The notes beneath the pieces are model-generated. The model worked only from the letters and a program-made list of their open reading frames with translations. It had not been told where the DNA came from and searched no databases. From NCBI GenBank assembly GCA_017416345.1, contig JAFQCR010000004.1:145475-209474 (forward strand): 64,000 bases of DNA, in the 5' to 3' direction. The first letter of the stretch is position 1; every line of letters starts with the position of its first letter. The stretch comes from Clostridia bacterium (GTDB taxonomy: Bacteria > Bacillota > Clostridia > Oscillospirales > Acutalibacteraceae). The position numbers and the translations under genes were made by a program. This document shows positions 25,561-35,161 of this stretch, piece by piece.

Positions 25561-26586
25561 ATGGCAAAGAAAGATATCAACTGGGGCGAGCTTGGTTTCG
25601 GCTACGTTAAGACCGATTACCGTTTTGTCGCCAACTTTAAGGATGGCAAGTGGGATGACGGCCAGCTCATCACCGATGAAAACATCGTTATCAACGAGTG
25701 TGCAGGTGTTCTGCAGTATGCACAGACCTGCTTTGAGGGTCTTAAGGCCTACACCACCGAGGACGGCAAGATCGTTTGCTTCCGTCCCGACCTTAACGCA
25801 CAGCGTATGGCCGATTCCTGCGAGCGACTCAAGATGCCTGTTTTCCCCGTAGAAAAGTTTGTTGAGGCTGTTGAAAAGGTCGTTGCCGCCAACGCCGATT
25901 TCGTTCCGCCCTATGGCTCGGGAGCAACCCTTTATTTGCGTCCTTATATGTTCGGAAGCAACGCCGTTATCGGTGTTAAGCCTGCTACCGAGTATCAGTT
26001 CAGAATTTTTGCAACACCCGTTGGTCCTTACTTCAAGGGCGGCGTTAAGCCTTTGACCCTGCGTATCAGTGACCTTGACCGTGCCGCACCTATGGGTACC
26101 GGCCACATCAAGGCAGGTCTTAACTATGCAATGAGCCTTTACAACATCGTTGATGCTCACGACAACGGCTTTGACGAGAATATGTATGTTGACTCTGCCA
26201 CCCGTACCTACATTGAGGAGACCGGCGGTGCCAACATCATCTTCATCACCAAGGACGGCAAGGTCGTAACTCCCAAATCCAACACCATTCTGCCTTCCAT
26301 CACCCGCCGTTCGCTCATGATCGTTGCCAAGGACTACCTTGGCCTTGAGGTTGAGGAGCGTCCCGTTCGCGTCGACGAGCTTGATAGCTTTGCCGAGTGC
26401 GGACTTTGCGGTACCGCCGCAGTTATCTCGCCCGTTGGCAAGGTCGTTGACCACGGCAAGGAGATAGCTTTCCCTGCAGGTATGACCGAGATGGGCCCCG
26501 TTACCAAAAAGCTGTATGACACTCTGACCGGCATCCAGATGGGCAGACTTCCTGCTCCCGAGGGCTGGATCAAGACCATCGGCTGA
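25561..26586 (+). CDS. ilvE: branched-chain amino acid aminotransferase
   Basis: PLP-dependent class IV aminotransferase (341 aa) that interconverts Leu/Ile/Val and their 2-oxo acids with glutamate. Seen: the active-site lysine in GHIKAGLNYA (about residue 187), phosphate-binding RPYMFGS, ARTYIEETGGANIIF near the carboxylate site, and CGTAAVISPVG at the C-terminal PLP-phosphate loop. Length and motifs fit the IlvE group with N-terminal extension. AGGAGG 7 nt upstream of ATG. Monocistronic with its own promoter and terminator; frequent preferred codons suggest high expression. Confidence 0.94.
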   Translation: MAKKDINWGELGFGYVKTDYRFVANFKDGKWDDGQLITDENIVINECAGVLQYAQTCFEGLKAYTTEDGKIVCFRPDLNAQRMADSCERLKMPVFPVEKFVEAVEKVVAANADFVPPYGSGATLYLRPYMFGSNAVIGVKPATEYQFRIFATPVGPYFKGGVKPLTLRISDLDRAAPMGTGHIKAGLNYAMSLYNIVDAHDNGFDENMYVDSATRTYIEETGGANIIFITKDGKVVTPKSNTILPSITRRSLMIVAKDYLGLEVEERPVRVDELDSFAECGLCGTAAVISPVGKVVDHGKEIAFPAGMTEMGPVTKKLYDTLTGIQMGRLPAPEGWIKTIG

Positions 26587-26607
26587 TCATAACCTTTAAA
26601 TTTTCAC

Positions 26608-26646
26608 GAGGTCTGCTGACTTTTAGTTGGCAGGCTTCGTTTTTTT
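26608..26646 (+). terminator. terminator of ilvE
   Basis: A 13-bp stem with several G-U pairs (26608-26620 with 26626-26638) is followed by a run of T. Confidence 0.8.
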
Positions 26647-26681
26647 ACATCATCTTTGCGGTTTTTTCTTTGAACGGTCGG

Positions 26682-26710
26682 TTGAAAAGGCGTATGGCAG
26701 GTGCTATAAT
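26682..26710 (+). promoter_or_regulatory. promoter of the beta-mannosidase gene
   Basis: TTGAAA (26682-26687), 17-bp spacer, TATAAT (26705-26710). Confidence 0.8.
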
Positions 26711-26742
26711 CAAAGCAAGATAACATAAAAGGAGATGCCTTT

Positions 26743-29304
26743 ATGTACAAGAAGATTTTGCTTAACGGTGAGTGGATCCTATCGGGAAAAAACAAAAACG
26801 GTACCGACATTTCGGTGCCCTGCGCCATTCCCGGTTATGCTCATCCTGCATTGGAAAAGGCGGGATATATTCCCGAAATGTTCCGGCGCAAGAACACCGA
26901 GGAATCGCAATGGATAGAGGGCGTTGAATGGACATTTACAAGGACATTTGACCTTTCTCGTGACCAAGATATCAGCCGTGCTGTGCTGTCCTTCGGCGGT
27001 ATCGACACTTATTCGGACGTGTACCTCAACGGACAAAGAATATTGACGACCGACAATATGTTTGTCCCTTATTCTGCTAAGGTTTCCGATGCTTTGAAGG
27101 TCGGTGAAAACACGCTGTCGGTGGTGGTTCATCCGTACAAAACAGTAGCGCCCAAGCCCGACACCACTAAGTACCGTGCCGCATTCTGTCACGACCGTGC
27201 CATGGTAAGACGTCTGCAATGCACCTTCTTCTGGGATTGGGTCGACCGCTATGTGACGGCAGGCATCTGGCAGGATGTTGAGCTTTTATTCCTGCCCGAG
27301 GCTGTTATCGACAATGTGTTCACCGAGGTGACCGACATTTGCGAAACTTCAGCCTCGATAAACCTTCAGATCAAGACCGAAAATGCCGTGAATACGGGCT
27401 GCCGGTTTAAAATTGATATAACCGACCCCGACGGTTTTGTTGCGTGGGACCTTGAGGGCAGGGTGTTTATGGATACGATGTATCTGCAGGCTGATATCCC
27501 CGAGCCAAAGCTTTGGTGGCCTAACGGCTACGGCGAGCATCCGCTTTACACCGTCACCGTGTCGCTTTTTGACAAGGACGGCAACGAGCTTGACAAAAGT
27601 GAACACCGCATCGGTATTCGCACCGTGAGGTTTGAGTGCCTTAGGGACAAGCCGAACTCGGACGAGGAACGCCGTACAAGACAGCTTTTAAGACAGCAGA
27701 AAAAGACCGACAGTCCCATCAGCGACGAGGTGCTTGACGAACAGATCAAGGCCGAAAACCCCTTGACGGGCGAAAGCTTTATTATCCTTGTCAACGGTAA
27801 GCGCATTTTTGCCACGGGCGGCAACTGGGTACCCTGCACTCCGTTCCCAACCACGGGAATGGGTGAGCAGTACCGAAAGCTGCTGACTTTAGCCGTAAAG
27901 GGCAACCAGAACATCTTACGTGTGTGGGGCGGCGGACTTTACGAGCTCGACGAGTTTTACGATATCTGCGACGAACTCGGCATTATGGTCACGCAGGACT
28001 TTTTGCTGGCCTGCGGCAAGTACCCCGACGACCTTGATTGGTGGGTCGAAAGCTTTAATAAAGAGCTTCGTGCCAACATCGTAAGACTTCGTAACCATGC
28101 TTCACTTATCGCATGGTTCGGCAATAACGAAGACGGTGACGGCTTTGATTGGGACGACCCCAATATGAAAAATATGGCCTTGCAGTACAAGTCCTACCGT
28201 CCTATCTTAAACGAGCTTGACCCCAACCGTCCGTTCAGACCGTGTTGCTCGTGGGGTGGTAAGGAAAACACCGACCCCACCATTGGCGATTGCCATCTGA
28301 CCTGGTGGTTCAGAGGTGCCGAGAATATTGACCAAAGCTGGTTTGATATTGTCGGCAGAATGGCCACCGAAAGTGCTATCGAGGGTTATCCGTTGCCCAC
28401 ATCCTTGAGAAAATTCCTTTCCGAGGATGACATTCTCGACCGTGACAGCGACGTTATCGAGTACCATATTAAAAACAATATGTATTTCGAGCCGGCAGGG
28501 CTTTTGTCGGTACATAACCGCCTCAAAAAGTCTGCCGAGGTGGTTGTCGGCCGAAGTGATGACCGCTATGAGGATATCTACCGCTTGTCCTATATTCAGT
28601 ATGAATGGGCAAGAATGGTTTTAGAGGGCGCACGACGCTCGAATTGGTATTGCTCGGGTATTCTTTATTGGATGTATAACGACTGCTGGCCTGCTTTGGG
28701 TTACGCCGTGGTCGATTACTACGGTGTGCCGAAATCGGGTTGGTATGCCACCAAATATTCGGGCGCACCCATAGCCGCCACCATCCGTGAAAACGGCGGT
28801 GAGTTGTATTTCACAGTGCTCAACCATAGCCTTGAAGCCGTTGGGCTTGACTACAAGATCAAGCTGTATCAGGCATCCGCCAACCAGCTTAACGAGGTTG
28901 CACACGGCAAGGTGACTGCTGACCAAAACAACAGCACCGAGATAATGTCGGTTACGGCTGATGCGTTTGACCCCATGAAGGACAAAAACATCATCGTATT
29001 TCTGGAGCTTTACCGTGACGGTGAGTTGATAAGCCGTGCACGCTGGTATCCCGAGTGGATAAGCAGCCTGAAGCTACCCAAGGCCGAGGTGGAGGTCACC
29101 GTTGACCGCAGCAAAAAGACCGTCACCGTCGCCTGCCAAAAGGGCGTTGCCATCGGTCTTGCCTTTGATGCCGACGCCGTGTTTGAGGATAACTATATCG
29201 ACCTTTTTGAGGGCGAGACCAAGACCGTCCCATACACTACCCTTGACGGCTTCGACAAGATAGACGTTTACGGGTATAACATTGATATAGTAAACGGATT
29301 GTGA
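26743..29304 (+). CDS. GH2 family beta-mannosidase
   Basis: Cytoplasmic exo-beta-mannosidase of 853 aa with no signal peptide. Order: sugar-binding jelly-roll (about 1-190, VEWTFTRTFDL, GIDTYSDVYLNG), immunoglobulin-like domain (about 195-300, LWWPNGYGEHPLYTV), TIM barrel (about 300-650) and C-terminal beta domains. Beta-mannosidase marks are GNWVPCTPFP, LRVWGGGLYE and the acid/base glutamate in WFGNNED. The nucleophile is probably the first Glu of ATESAIEGYPLP, where GH2 enzymes usually have SEFG, so the loop is slightly unusual. Probable role: final trimming of imported beta-manno-oligosaccharides or N-glycan core mannose. AAAGGAG upstream of ATG; single gene. Confidence 0.87.
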   Translation: MYKKILLNGEWILSGKNKNGTDISVPCAIPGYAHPALEKAGYIPEMFRRKNTEESQWIEGVEWTFTRTFDLSRDQDISRAVLSFGGIDTYSDVYLNGQRILTTDNMFVPYSAKVSDALKVGENTLSVVVHPYKTVAPKPDTTKYRAAFCHDRAMVRRLQCTFFWDWVDRYVTAGIWQDVELLFLPEAVIDNVFTEVTDICETSASINLQIKTENAVNTGCRFKIDITDPDGFVAWDLEGRVFMDTMYLQADIPEPKLWWPNGYGEHPLYTVTVSLFDKDGNELDKSEHRIGIRTVRFECLRDKPNSDEERRTRQLLRQQKKTDSPISDEVLDEQIKAENPLTGESFIILVNGKRIFATGGNWVPCTPFPTTGMGEQYRKLLTLAVKGNQNILRVWGGGLYELDEFYDICDELGIMVTQDFLLACGKYPDDLDWWVESFNKELRANIVRLRNHASLIAWFGNNEDGDGFDWDDPNMKNMALQYKSYRPILNELDPNRPFRPCCSWGGKENTDPTIGDCHLTWWFRGAENIDQSWFDIVGRMATESAIEGYPLPTSLRKFLSEDDILDRDSDVIEYHIKNNMYFEPAGLLSVHNRLKKSAEVVVGRSDDRYEDIYRLSYIQYEWARMVLEGARRSNWYCSGILYWMYNDCWPALGYAVVDYYGVPKSGWYATKYSGAPIAATIRENGGELYFTVLNHSLEAVGLDYKIKLYQASANQLNEVAHGKVTADQNNSTEIMSVTADAFDPMKDKNIIVFLELYRDGELISRARWYPEWISSLKLPKAEVEVTVDRSKKTVTVACQKGVAIGLAFDADAVFEDNYIDLFEGETKTVPYTTLDGFDKIDVYGYNIDIVNGL

Positions 29305-29325
29305 TCTGCATAAATTACAAATAAA

Positions 29326-29450
29326 AAAGCCTCCCTTGTGTAAAGGGAGGTGGCACACGTAGTGTGACGGAGGGATTGTAAAATTCTGTCTTATCCCCTC
29401 GGTCATCTAAAGATGACAGCTCCCCTTGAACAATCAAGGGGAGCTTCTTA
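29326..29450. repeat. palindromic repeats between beta-mannosidase and nagB
   Basis: AGCCTCCCTTGTGTAAAGGGAGG then GTGGCACACGTAGTGTGACG, and a perfect 12-bp stem AGCTCCCCTTGA (29418-29429 with 29434-29445, loop ACAA). These are members of the dispersed families and probably double as terminators for the two convergent genes. Confidence 0.7.
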
Positions 29451-29471
29451 CATTTTGAGATTTATTAAATA

Positions 29472-30182
29472 TCAGTTCTCGCTGCAGATGACCGTTACAT
29501 CGGGGTGGAGCTGGAGGATGGAGGCCGGAACCCTGGGGTCAACGGGGCCTTCCATAGCCTTTTTGATGATATCGAGCTTGGCCTTGCCGTTGGCAACCAT
29601 CAGAATGCGCTTGGCCTGCATGATCGACATCATACCCATTGTGATAGCGCTCTTGGGAACATCGTCCTTCGAAGCAAAGAAGCGTGAGTTGGCCTCAATG
29701 GTCGAGGGGTCGAGCGTTACGGAATGAGTGGCAGCGGTAAAGAAATCGTCGGGCTCGTTAAAACCGATGTGTCCGTCAAGGCCGATTCCAAGTAACTGCA
29801 GGTCGATTCCGCCCAAGGACTTGATAAGCTCGTCATAAGCCTCGCCCTCTTTTTTGAGGTCGGCGGCACAGCCGTTGGGAACATAGGTCTTCGACTTGTC
29901 AATATCAACGTGATCAAAAAGATTGTCGTTCATAAAATAGCGGTAGCTCTGGTCGTGACTGCCGTCAAGACCAACGTACTCGTCAAGGTTGACCGAGGTG
30001 ACGTTTTTGAAAGAGATCTCGCCGTTTTCGACCTTCTTGATAAGGTTCTTGTAGGTGCCGACCGGCGATGAACCGGTTGCAAGTCCCAAAACGCAATCGT
30101 TTTTGAGGATGATCTGTGCCGCAATGATGTCAGCGGCCTTTTTGCTTAACTCTTCATAGGTTTTTACGGTAATGAATTTCAT
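29472..30182 (-). CDS. nagB: glucosamine-6-phosphate deaminase
   Basis: Converts glucosamine-6-phosphate to fructose-6-phosphate and ammonia (236 aa; short form, as in Firmicutes). Seen: LGLATGSSPVGTY phosphate loop, NLDEYVGL with the catalytic Asp, GIGLDGHIGFNEP with the ring-opening His/Asp region, and ITMGMMSI. ATG 30182 has AAAGGAG upstream and lies 13 nt after the GlmM-fusion stop, so the two are co-transcribed. Both enzymes draw on glucosamine-6-phosphate, one toward glycolysis and one toward cell-wall UDP-GlcNAc. Confidence 0.93.
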   Translation of the reverse strand: MKFITVKTYEELSKKAADIIAAQIILKNDCVLGLATGSSPVGTYKNLIKKVENGEISFKNVTSVNLDEYVGLDGSHDQSYRYFMNDNLFDHVDIDKSKTYVPNGCAADLKKEGEAYDELIKSLGGIDLQLLGIGLDGHIGFNEPDDFFTAATHSVTLDPSTIEANSRFFASKDDVPKSAITMGMMSIMQAKRILMVANGKAKLDIIKKAMEGPVDPRVPASILQLHPDVTVICSEN

Positions 30183-30195
30183 AAAAATTCTCCTT

Positions 30196-31812
30196 TTATT
30201 CAGCCTTGTGACCCTTGGCTATAATTTTATTAAGAACACGGTCAACATATTCCTCGGTGTGTTCTTCGCTTTCAACCATAACACGGACGACCGGCTCGGT
30301 TCCGCTCTGTCTTAAAAGCACACGGCCCTTACCTGCGATAAGCTCCTCGACTGCCTTGACCTCGGCCAGAACGTCGGGGTCGTTAACTGCGGCGGCCTTA
30401 TCGTTTACACGGACGTTTTTGGTGAGCTGGGGATAAAGCTTTACGGGCTCGGCAAGCTTGGCAAGTGTCAGCTTGGAGTCGCAGATCTCCTCGGCCACCA
30501 TAATGGCGGTCAGAAGTCCGTCACCCGTGGTGGCGTATTTTTTGAGAATGATGTGACCCGACTGCTCGCCGCCTAAGGAGTAATCGTTCTCCTGCATACA
30601 CTCGTAAACAAAACGGTCGCCGACAGCGGTCTCGGCAAACTTCATACCGGCCTCTTTAAGGCTGTTGACAAAGCCACTGTTGGACATAACGGTGGCAACC
30701 ACGGTGTCGCCGTTGAGCATTCCACGGTTTTTGAGACGCTTGCCCAAGATGTAGAGCATCTTGTCACCGTCAACAACGTTGCCGTTTTCATCAACGGCAA
30801 TACAACGGTCACAGTCGCCGTCAAAGGCAAAGCCAAGATCGAGGTGCTGTTCCTTGACCAAAGCGCAAAGCTTTTCAATATGGGTGGAGCCAATGCCGTT
30901 GTTGACGTTAAGTCCGTCGGGCTCGGCACCGATAACGGTGGTCTGTGCGCCCAAAGCACCAAACACCGACTTTGCGATCATCCACGATGCACCGTTGGCA
31001 CAGTCAAGACCGATGCGAAGATTTTTGTAGGAATGGGAAGCCAACGAAATGAGGTAGGCAACATAGCGGTTACGTCCTGCAACATAGTCAACGATGCAAC
31101 CGATTCGCTCTCTTACTGCCAGGGGCAGGTCGGGGGTGTTAAGACCCAAAGCCTTCATATCGCCGTCGATATATGCCTCGATAAGTGCCGTTGTGTTGTC
31201 GTCAAGCTTTTCACCGTAACGGTTGATGACCTTGATGCCGTTGTCATAGAACGGGTTGTGCGATGCGGTTATCATAATACCGCAGTCAAACTCATCCTGA
31301 CGGGTGACATAAGACACGCTGGGGGTGGTGGTAACGTGAAGCATATATGCATCGGCACCCGAAGCGGTGATACCTGCAACGATGGAATACTCAAGCATAT
31401 AGCTCGAACGGCGGGTATCCTTACCGATGACTATCTTGGGACGGTAGTTGGCTTTGGTACAGCCCGAAAGCTCGGACGAATAGTACCAGCCCAAAAAACG
31501 GCCGACCTTATAGGCCTGCATTGAGGTCAGATCACGGTTGGCCTCACCTCTGAAGCCGTCGGTGCCGAAGTATTTGTTCTTTCTCGGTTTATTGGGGTCG
31601 GTGGGGTGAAGGGAGATCTTGTCGTGCAGAAGCTCGTCGGTCGAAATGCCGAACAGCTCACAAAGCTGAAGCACCTTGTCGATCTGCGGCAGAGCCTGCC
31701 CCATCTCCCATTTTGAGACCGACTGACGGGATACGTTTATCTTCTCGGCCAATTGCTCCTGCGAAATATTAGCTGCCACACGCAGCTCGGTAATCTTTTC
31801 ACCAATTGTCAT
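30196..31812 (-). CDS. glmM: phosphoglucosamine mutase fused to an N-terminal XRE-type DNA-binding domain
   Basis: 538 aa with two parts. Residues 1-62 form a complete Cro/C1-type helix-turn-helix (ISQEQLAEKINVSRQSVSKWEMG, then DKVLQLCELFGISTDELL). After a Pro-rich linker, residues about 79-538 are a full GlmM that interconverts GlcN-6-P and GlcN-1-P. It keeps FGTDGFRG, the phosphoserine loop MITASHNPFYDNG, metal loop FDGDCDR, sugar loop GGEQSGH and phosphate loop RQSGTEPVVRV, so activity is expected. Ordinary GlmM is about 450 aa and has no DNA-binding part. The reading frame is continuous and the HTH region is preceded by GGAGTAAGG and a promoter. It may be a trigger enzyme linking amino-sugar flux to transcription (inference). 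nagB follows in the same operon. Confidence 0.9.
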   Translation of the reverse strand: MTIGEKITELRVAANISQEQLAEKINVSRQSVSKWEMGQALPQIDKVLQLCELFGISTDELLHDKISLHPTDPNKPRKNKYFGTDGFRGEANRDLTSMQAYKVGRFLGWYYSSELSGCTKANYRPKIVIGKDTRRSSYMLEYSIVAGITASGADAYMLHVTTTPSVSYVTRQDEFDCGIMITASHNPFYDNGIKVINRYGEKLDDNTTALIEAYIDGDMKALGLNTPDLPLAVRERIGCIVDYVAGRNRYVAYLISLASHSYKNLRIGLDCANGASWMIAKSVFGALGAQTTVIGAEPDGLNVNNGIGSTHIEKLCALVKEQHLDLGFAFDGDCDRCIAVDENGNVVDGDKMLYILGKRLKNRGMLNGDTVVATVMSNSGFVNSLKEAGMKFAETAVGDRFVYECMQENDYSLGGEQSGHIILKKYATTGDGLLTAIMVAEEICDSKLTLAKLAEPVKLYPQLTKNVRVNDKAAAVNDPDVLAEVKAVEELIAGKGRVLLRQSGTEPVVRVMVESEEHTEEYVDRVLNKIIAKGHKAE

Positions 31813-31903
31813 AACCTTACTCCTTATTTATAATGTTGCGGAAATCGTGCTGAAATATACAGATTTGAATGCTAAAATATATTCACTTTGAACTTACGTT
31901 ATT

Positions 31904-31932
31904 ATAATACCAGACTTTTTTATAAGTATCAA
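31904..31932 (-). promoter_or_regulatory. promoter of the glmM-nagB operon
   Basis: Minus strand TTGATA (31927-31932), 17-bp spacer, TATTAT (31904-31909); an overlapping TATAAT lies 3 bp downstream. The transcript leader would be about 90 nt. Nothing else is obvious between 31935 and 32130. Confidence 0.65.
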
Positions 31933-32135
31933 GCAAGTTTGAATTGAATTTTTGGAAACCGTAGGTTGCGAAAAGTTGGAATAAGACGTTAAAACTGTGT
32001 GAACAGACTGAAAATAAGCATCTAACGGTAAACAAAAGTTTACAATGCGATAGTTACCCAATGCGCTACATAACCGACGGCTATAGCCTTCAAAAACTCC
32101 GAAATATAAAATATACTATTGTCAAAATGACTAAT

Positions 32136-32192
32136 TATGCATTTTTATTCATAAATATTCATTAATTTTGCATAAATATGAATATTTTTGCA
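32136..32192 (+). promoter_or_regulatory. cluster of ARG boxes (ArgR/AhrC operator) before argG
   Basis: Several overlapping matches to the arginine-repressor box TGNATWWWWATNCA: TGCATTTTTATTCA (32138-32151, perfect), TTCATAAATATTCA (32148-32161), TGCATAAATATGAA (32169-32182) and TGAATATTTTTGCA (32179-32192), each with at most one mismatch. Spacing of about 10 and 31 bp puts them on one helix face, as for hexameric ArgR. Confidence 0.85.
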
Positions 32193-32211
32193 AAAAACTT
32201 TAAAAAAGGAC

Positions 32212-32239
32212 TTGATTTTTTCGATTTGGAGTGTATAAT
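32212..32239 (+). promoter_or_regulatory. promoter of argG
   Basis: TTGATT (32212-32217), 16-bp spacer, TATAAT (32234-32239), directly downstream of the ARG-box cluster. Confidence 0.78.
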
Positions 32240-32276
32240 GTTGATTATAGCAAAATTTTAAAGGAGATCGTTCAAA

Positions 32277-33503
32277 ATGAAAGAGATCAAAAAAGTAGTT
32301 CTTGCCTATTCGGGCGGACTTGATACTTCAATCATCATTCCCTGGCTTAAGGAAAACTATAACAACCCCGAGGTCATTGCCGTTTCGGGTGACGTCGGTC
32401 AGGGAACCGAGCTTGACGGACTTGAGGAAAAGGCTTTAAAGACCGGTGCCTCCAAGCTTTATGTTCTCGACCTTAAGAAGGAGTATGTTGAGGATTACAT
32501 CTGGCCTTGCCTTAAGGCAGGTGCCGATTACGAGTCTTATCTGCTCGGAACCTCACACGCACGTCCCTGCATTGCCAAGGCCTTGGCTGACATTGCCAAG
32601 AAGGAAAATGCCGACGCTATCTGCCACGGCTGTACCGGTAAGGGTAACGACCAGGTTCGTTTTGAGCTGACCCTCAAAGCATTTGCACCCGATCTTCAGA
32701 TCATCGCCCCCTGGCGTGAGTGGGACATCAAGTCCCGTGAGGAGGAGATCGAGTATGCCGAGGCACACAACATCCCCTTGAAGATCAACCGTGAGACCAA
32801 CTACTCCAAGGATAAGAACGTATGGCATCTTTCTCACGAGGGTATGGATCTTGAAGACCCTGCAAATGAGCCTCTTTATAATAAGGAAGGCTTCCTCGAG
32901 CTTGGTGTTAGCCCCGAGCAGGCACCCGACACCCCCACCTACGTTACCATCCACTTTGAAAAGGGTGTTCCCACCGCAGTTGACGGTGTTGAGATGGACG
33001 GTCTTAAGATCGTTGAGACCCTCAATGAGATCGGCGGCAAGAACGGTATCGGATTGCTCGACCTTGTCGAGAACAGACTTGTCGGTATGAAGAGCCGTGG
33101 TGTTTACGAGACCCCCGGCGGTGCTATCCTTTACAAGGCACACGAGGTTTTGGAGACCATCACCCTTGACCGAGACACCTCTCACTACAAGAAGCTTGTT
33201 GCACAAAAGTTTGGTGAGCTTGTATACTTCGGTCAGTGGTTTACTCCGTTACGTGAGGCTCTTTCGGCTTTTGTTGACAAGACCCAGGAGAATGTTTGCG
33301 GTGACGTTAAGCTTAAGCTCTATAAGGGCAATATGATCAACGCAGGCGTTACCTCGCCGTATTCTCTCTATGATGATGAGATCGCATCCTTCGGTGATGA
33401 TGAGGGCGCATACGATCAGAAGGATTCCGCAGGCTTTATTAATCTGTTCGGTCTGCCCATCAAGGTTCAGGCCAAGCTCAACGAAAAGCTCGGTAAGAAA
33501 TAA
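32277..33503 (+). CDS. argG: argininosuccinate synthase
   Basis: Joins citrulline and aspartate with ATP to form argininosuccinate (408 aa, standard length). Seen: PP-loop AYSGGLDTS for ATP (residues about 10-18), [15 protein letters not shown] for citrulline/aspartate contacts, and [19 protein letters not shown], typical of type-1 ArgG. ATG has AAAGGAG upstream. argH follows 96 nt downstream, and arginine-repressor boxes precede the promoter, so the pair forms the last two steps of arginine synthesis under feedback control. Codon use suggests strong expression. Confidence 0.97.
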   Translation: MKEIKKVVLAYSGGLDTSIIIPWLKENYNNPEVIAVSGDVGQGTELDGLEEKALKTGASKLYVLDLKKEYVEDYIWPCLKAGADYESYLLGTSHARPCIAKALADIAKKENADAICHGCTGKGNDQVRFELTLKAFAPDLQIIAPWREWDIKSREEEIEYAEAHNIPLKINRETNYSKDKNVWHLSHEGMDLEDPANEPLYNKEGFLELGVSPEQAPDTPTYVTIHFEKGVPTAVDGVEMDGLKIVETLNEIGGKNGIGLLDLVENRLVGMKSRGVYETPGGAILYKAHEVLETITLDRDTSHYKKLVAQKFGELVYFGQWFTPLREALSAFVDKTQENVCGDVKLKLYKGNMINAGVTSPYSLYDDEIASFGDDEGAYDQKDSAGFINLFGLPIKVQAKLNEKLGKK

Positions 33504-33530
33504 TTATATAAAAAACACAATACACACAAC

Positions 33531-33565
33531 GCGGCGGAAAGCATCCGCCGCGCTTTGTGGCTTTT
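33531..33565 (+). terminator. hairpin between argG and argH, weak terminator
   Basis: An 8-bp GC-rich stem GCGGCGGA/TCCGCCGC (33531-33538 with 33544-33551) is followed by GCTTTGTGGCTTTT. It may lower argH transcription relative to argG or stabilise the argG message. Confidence 0.55.
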
Positions 33566-33599
33566 AGACGTTAGATATTAGATATTTGGAGTTATTGAA

Positions 33600-34976
33600 A
33601 TGAAACTTTGGGCAGGAAGATTTAAAAAGGAACTCGATCCCAGAACCAACGATTTTAACCGTTCGTTGCCGTTTGACAGCCGTATGTACCGTCAGGACAT
33701 TATGGGCTCGATGGCACACGCCAAGATGCTTGGCAAGTGCGGTATCATCTCAAAAGAGGATTGCAACAAGATAATTGACGGTCTCAAAGGCATTCTTGCG
33801 GATATTGATAACGGTGTTCTTCAGTTCGACGACGTTTCGGAGGACATCCACACCTTCACCGAGGGTGAGCTGACCAAGAGGATAGGGGAAGCAGGCAAGC
33901 GTCTGCACACCGCCCGTAGCCGTAACGACCAGGTCGCCTTGGACATCCGCCTTTATCTGCGTGACGAGTGCGACACACTAATTGAGATGCTCAAGGAGTA
34001 CGTTGGAGTTATTGCCGAAAAGGCCGCCGAGTATTCCGAGACCGTTATGCCGGGCTACACCCATCTTCAGCGAGCACAGCCTATCGTTTTCGGTCATCAG
34101 CTGTTGGCCTATGCCGAAATGGCAATGCGTGACATCGGCCGTATCAAGGATTGCCGTGAAAGAATGAACGTGTCGCCCTTGGGCTCCTGCGCTCTGGCCG
34201 GTACGACCTATACGTTGGACCGTGAATACGTTGCCGAGCAGCTCGGTATGAACGGCGTTACCCAAAACAGCCTTGACGGTGTTTCCGACCGTGATTTTGT
34301 GCTTGAGTTGGCTTCGGCTCTGTCCATCATAATGGTACATCTTTCCCGTTTTGCCGAGGAGATAATCCTTTGGTGCTCGGGTGAGTTCAGATTCATCGAG
34401 CTTGACGACGCCTTCTCGACCGGCTCGTCCATTATGCCGCAGAAAAAGAACCCCGATATTGCCGAGCTGGTCAGAGGAAAATCGGGTCGTGTGTTTGGTG
34501 ACAATATGGCATTACTTACCGCAATGAAGGGCATTCCGCTTGCATACAACAAGGATATGCAGGAGGATAAGGAGGCTGTTTTTGATGCGGTCGATACCGT
34601 AGAAAAATGCCTCACCGCCTTTATCCCAATGCTTGATACAATGAGGGTCAACGCCACCAATATGCGGAAAGCGGCTTCGTTCGGCTTCATCAACGCTACC
34701 GATTGTGCCGACTGGCTGGTCGGTCAGGGACTGCCTTTCCGAGATGCCTACAAGGCAACAGGCGAGCTGGTCGCAAGATGCATCGAGCTTAACACCTCAC
34801 TTGAGGAGCTTCCGATGGAGGAATACAAAAAGGTCTGCGAGTTGTTCAACGACGACCTCTATAATGCTATCGACCTTGACAAGTGTGTCCGTGACCGTAC
34901 CGTTTTGGGCGGCCCTGCACCGAGTCAGGTTAAATTCCAGGCCGAAAACCTCAAAAAGCGCCTTGAAAAAATATAA
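33600..34976 (+). CDS. argH: argininosuccinate lyase
   Basis: Splits argininosuccinate into arginine and fumarate (458 aa, standard). Seen: TARSRNDQVALDIRLYLRD, PGYTHLQRAQP and the fumarase/aspartase signature with the catalytic Ser in GSSIMPQKKNPD. ATG has TTGGAG 7 nt upstream. Second gene after argG; the intervening hairpin makes full or partial co-transcription possible. Confidence 0.97.
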   Translation: MKLWAGRFKKELDPRTNDFNRSLPFDSRMYRQDIMGSMAHAKMLGKCGIISKEDCNKIIDGLKGILADIDNGVLQFDDVSEDIHTFTEGELTKRIGEAGKRLHTARSRNDQVALDIRLYLRDECDTLIEMLKEYVGVIAEKAAEYSETVMPGYTHLQRAQPIVFGHQLLAYAEMAMRDIGRIKDCRERMNVSPLGSCALAGTTYTLDREYVAEQLGMNGVTQNSLDGVSDRDFVLELASALSIIMVHLSRFAEEIILWCSGEFRFIELDDAFSTGSSIMPQKKNPDIAELVRGKSGRVFGDNMALLTAMKGIPLAYNKDMQEDKEAVFDAVDTVEKCLTAFIPMLDTMRVNATNMRKAASFGFINATDCADWLVGQGLPFRDAYKATGELVARCIELNTSLEELPMEEYKKVCELFNDDLYNAIDLDKCVRDRTVLGGPAPSQVKFQAENLKKRLEKI

Positions 34977-34986
34977 GATCATCCAA

Positions 34987-35022
34987 AACACCGATGCAAA
35001 ACATCTGCATCGGTGTTTTTAT
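34987..35022 (+). terminator. terminator of argH
   Basis: A 12-bp perfect stem AACACCGATGCA (34987-34998 with 35006-35017) is followed by a T-run. Confidence 0.88.
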
Positions 35023-35161
35023 ATACATAAAACTCAACTTTTCACATAATTAAGTATTTTTTGTGAACATTTACAAAAATATCTTGCAAAAAGTCGGCGC
35101 TCCAAGTATAATCGGATATGTGTATACATTCAAACCAGAAAACGTGAAAGGCAGAAGTGAG

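Noticed and set aside
26743-29304. Calling the GH2 gene a beta-galactosidase or beta-glucuronidase
   Set aside because: WFGNNED, LRVWGGGLYE and the overall layout fit beta-mannosidases; galactosidase and glucuronidase signatures are absent.
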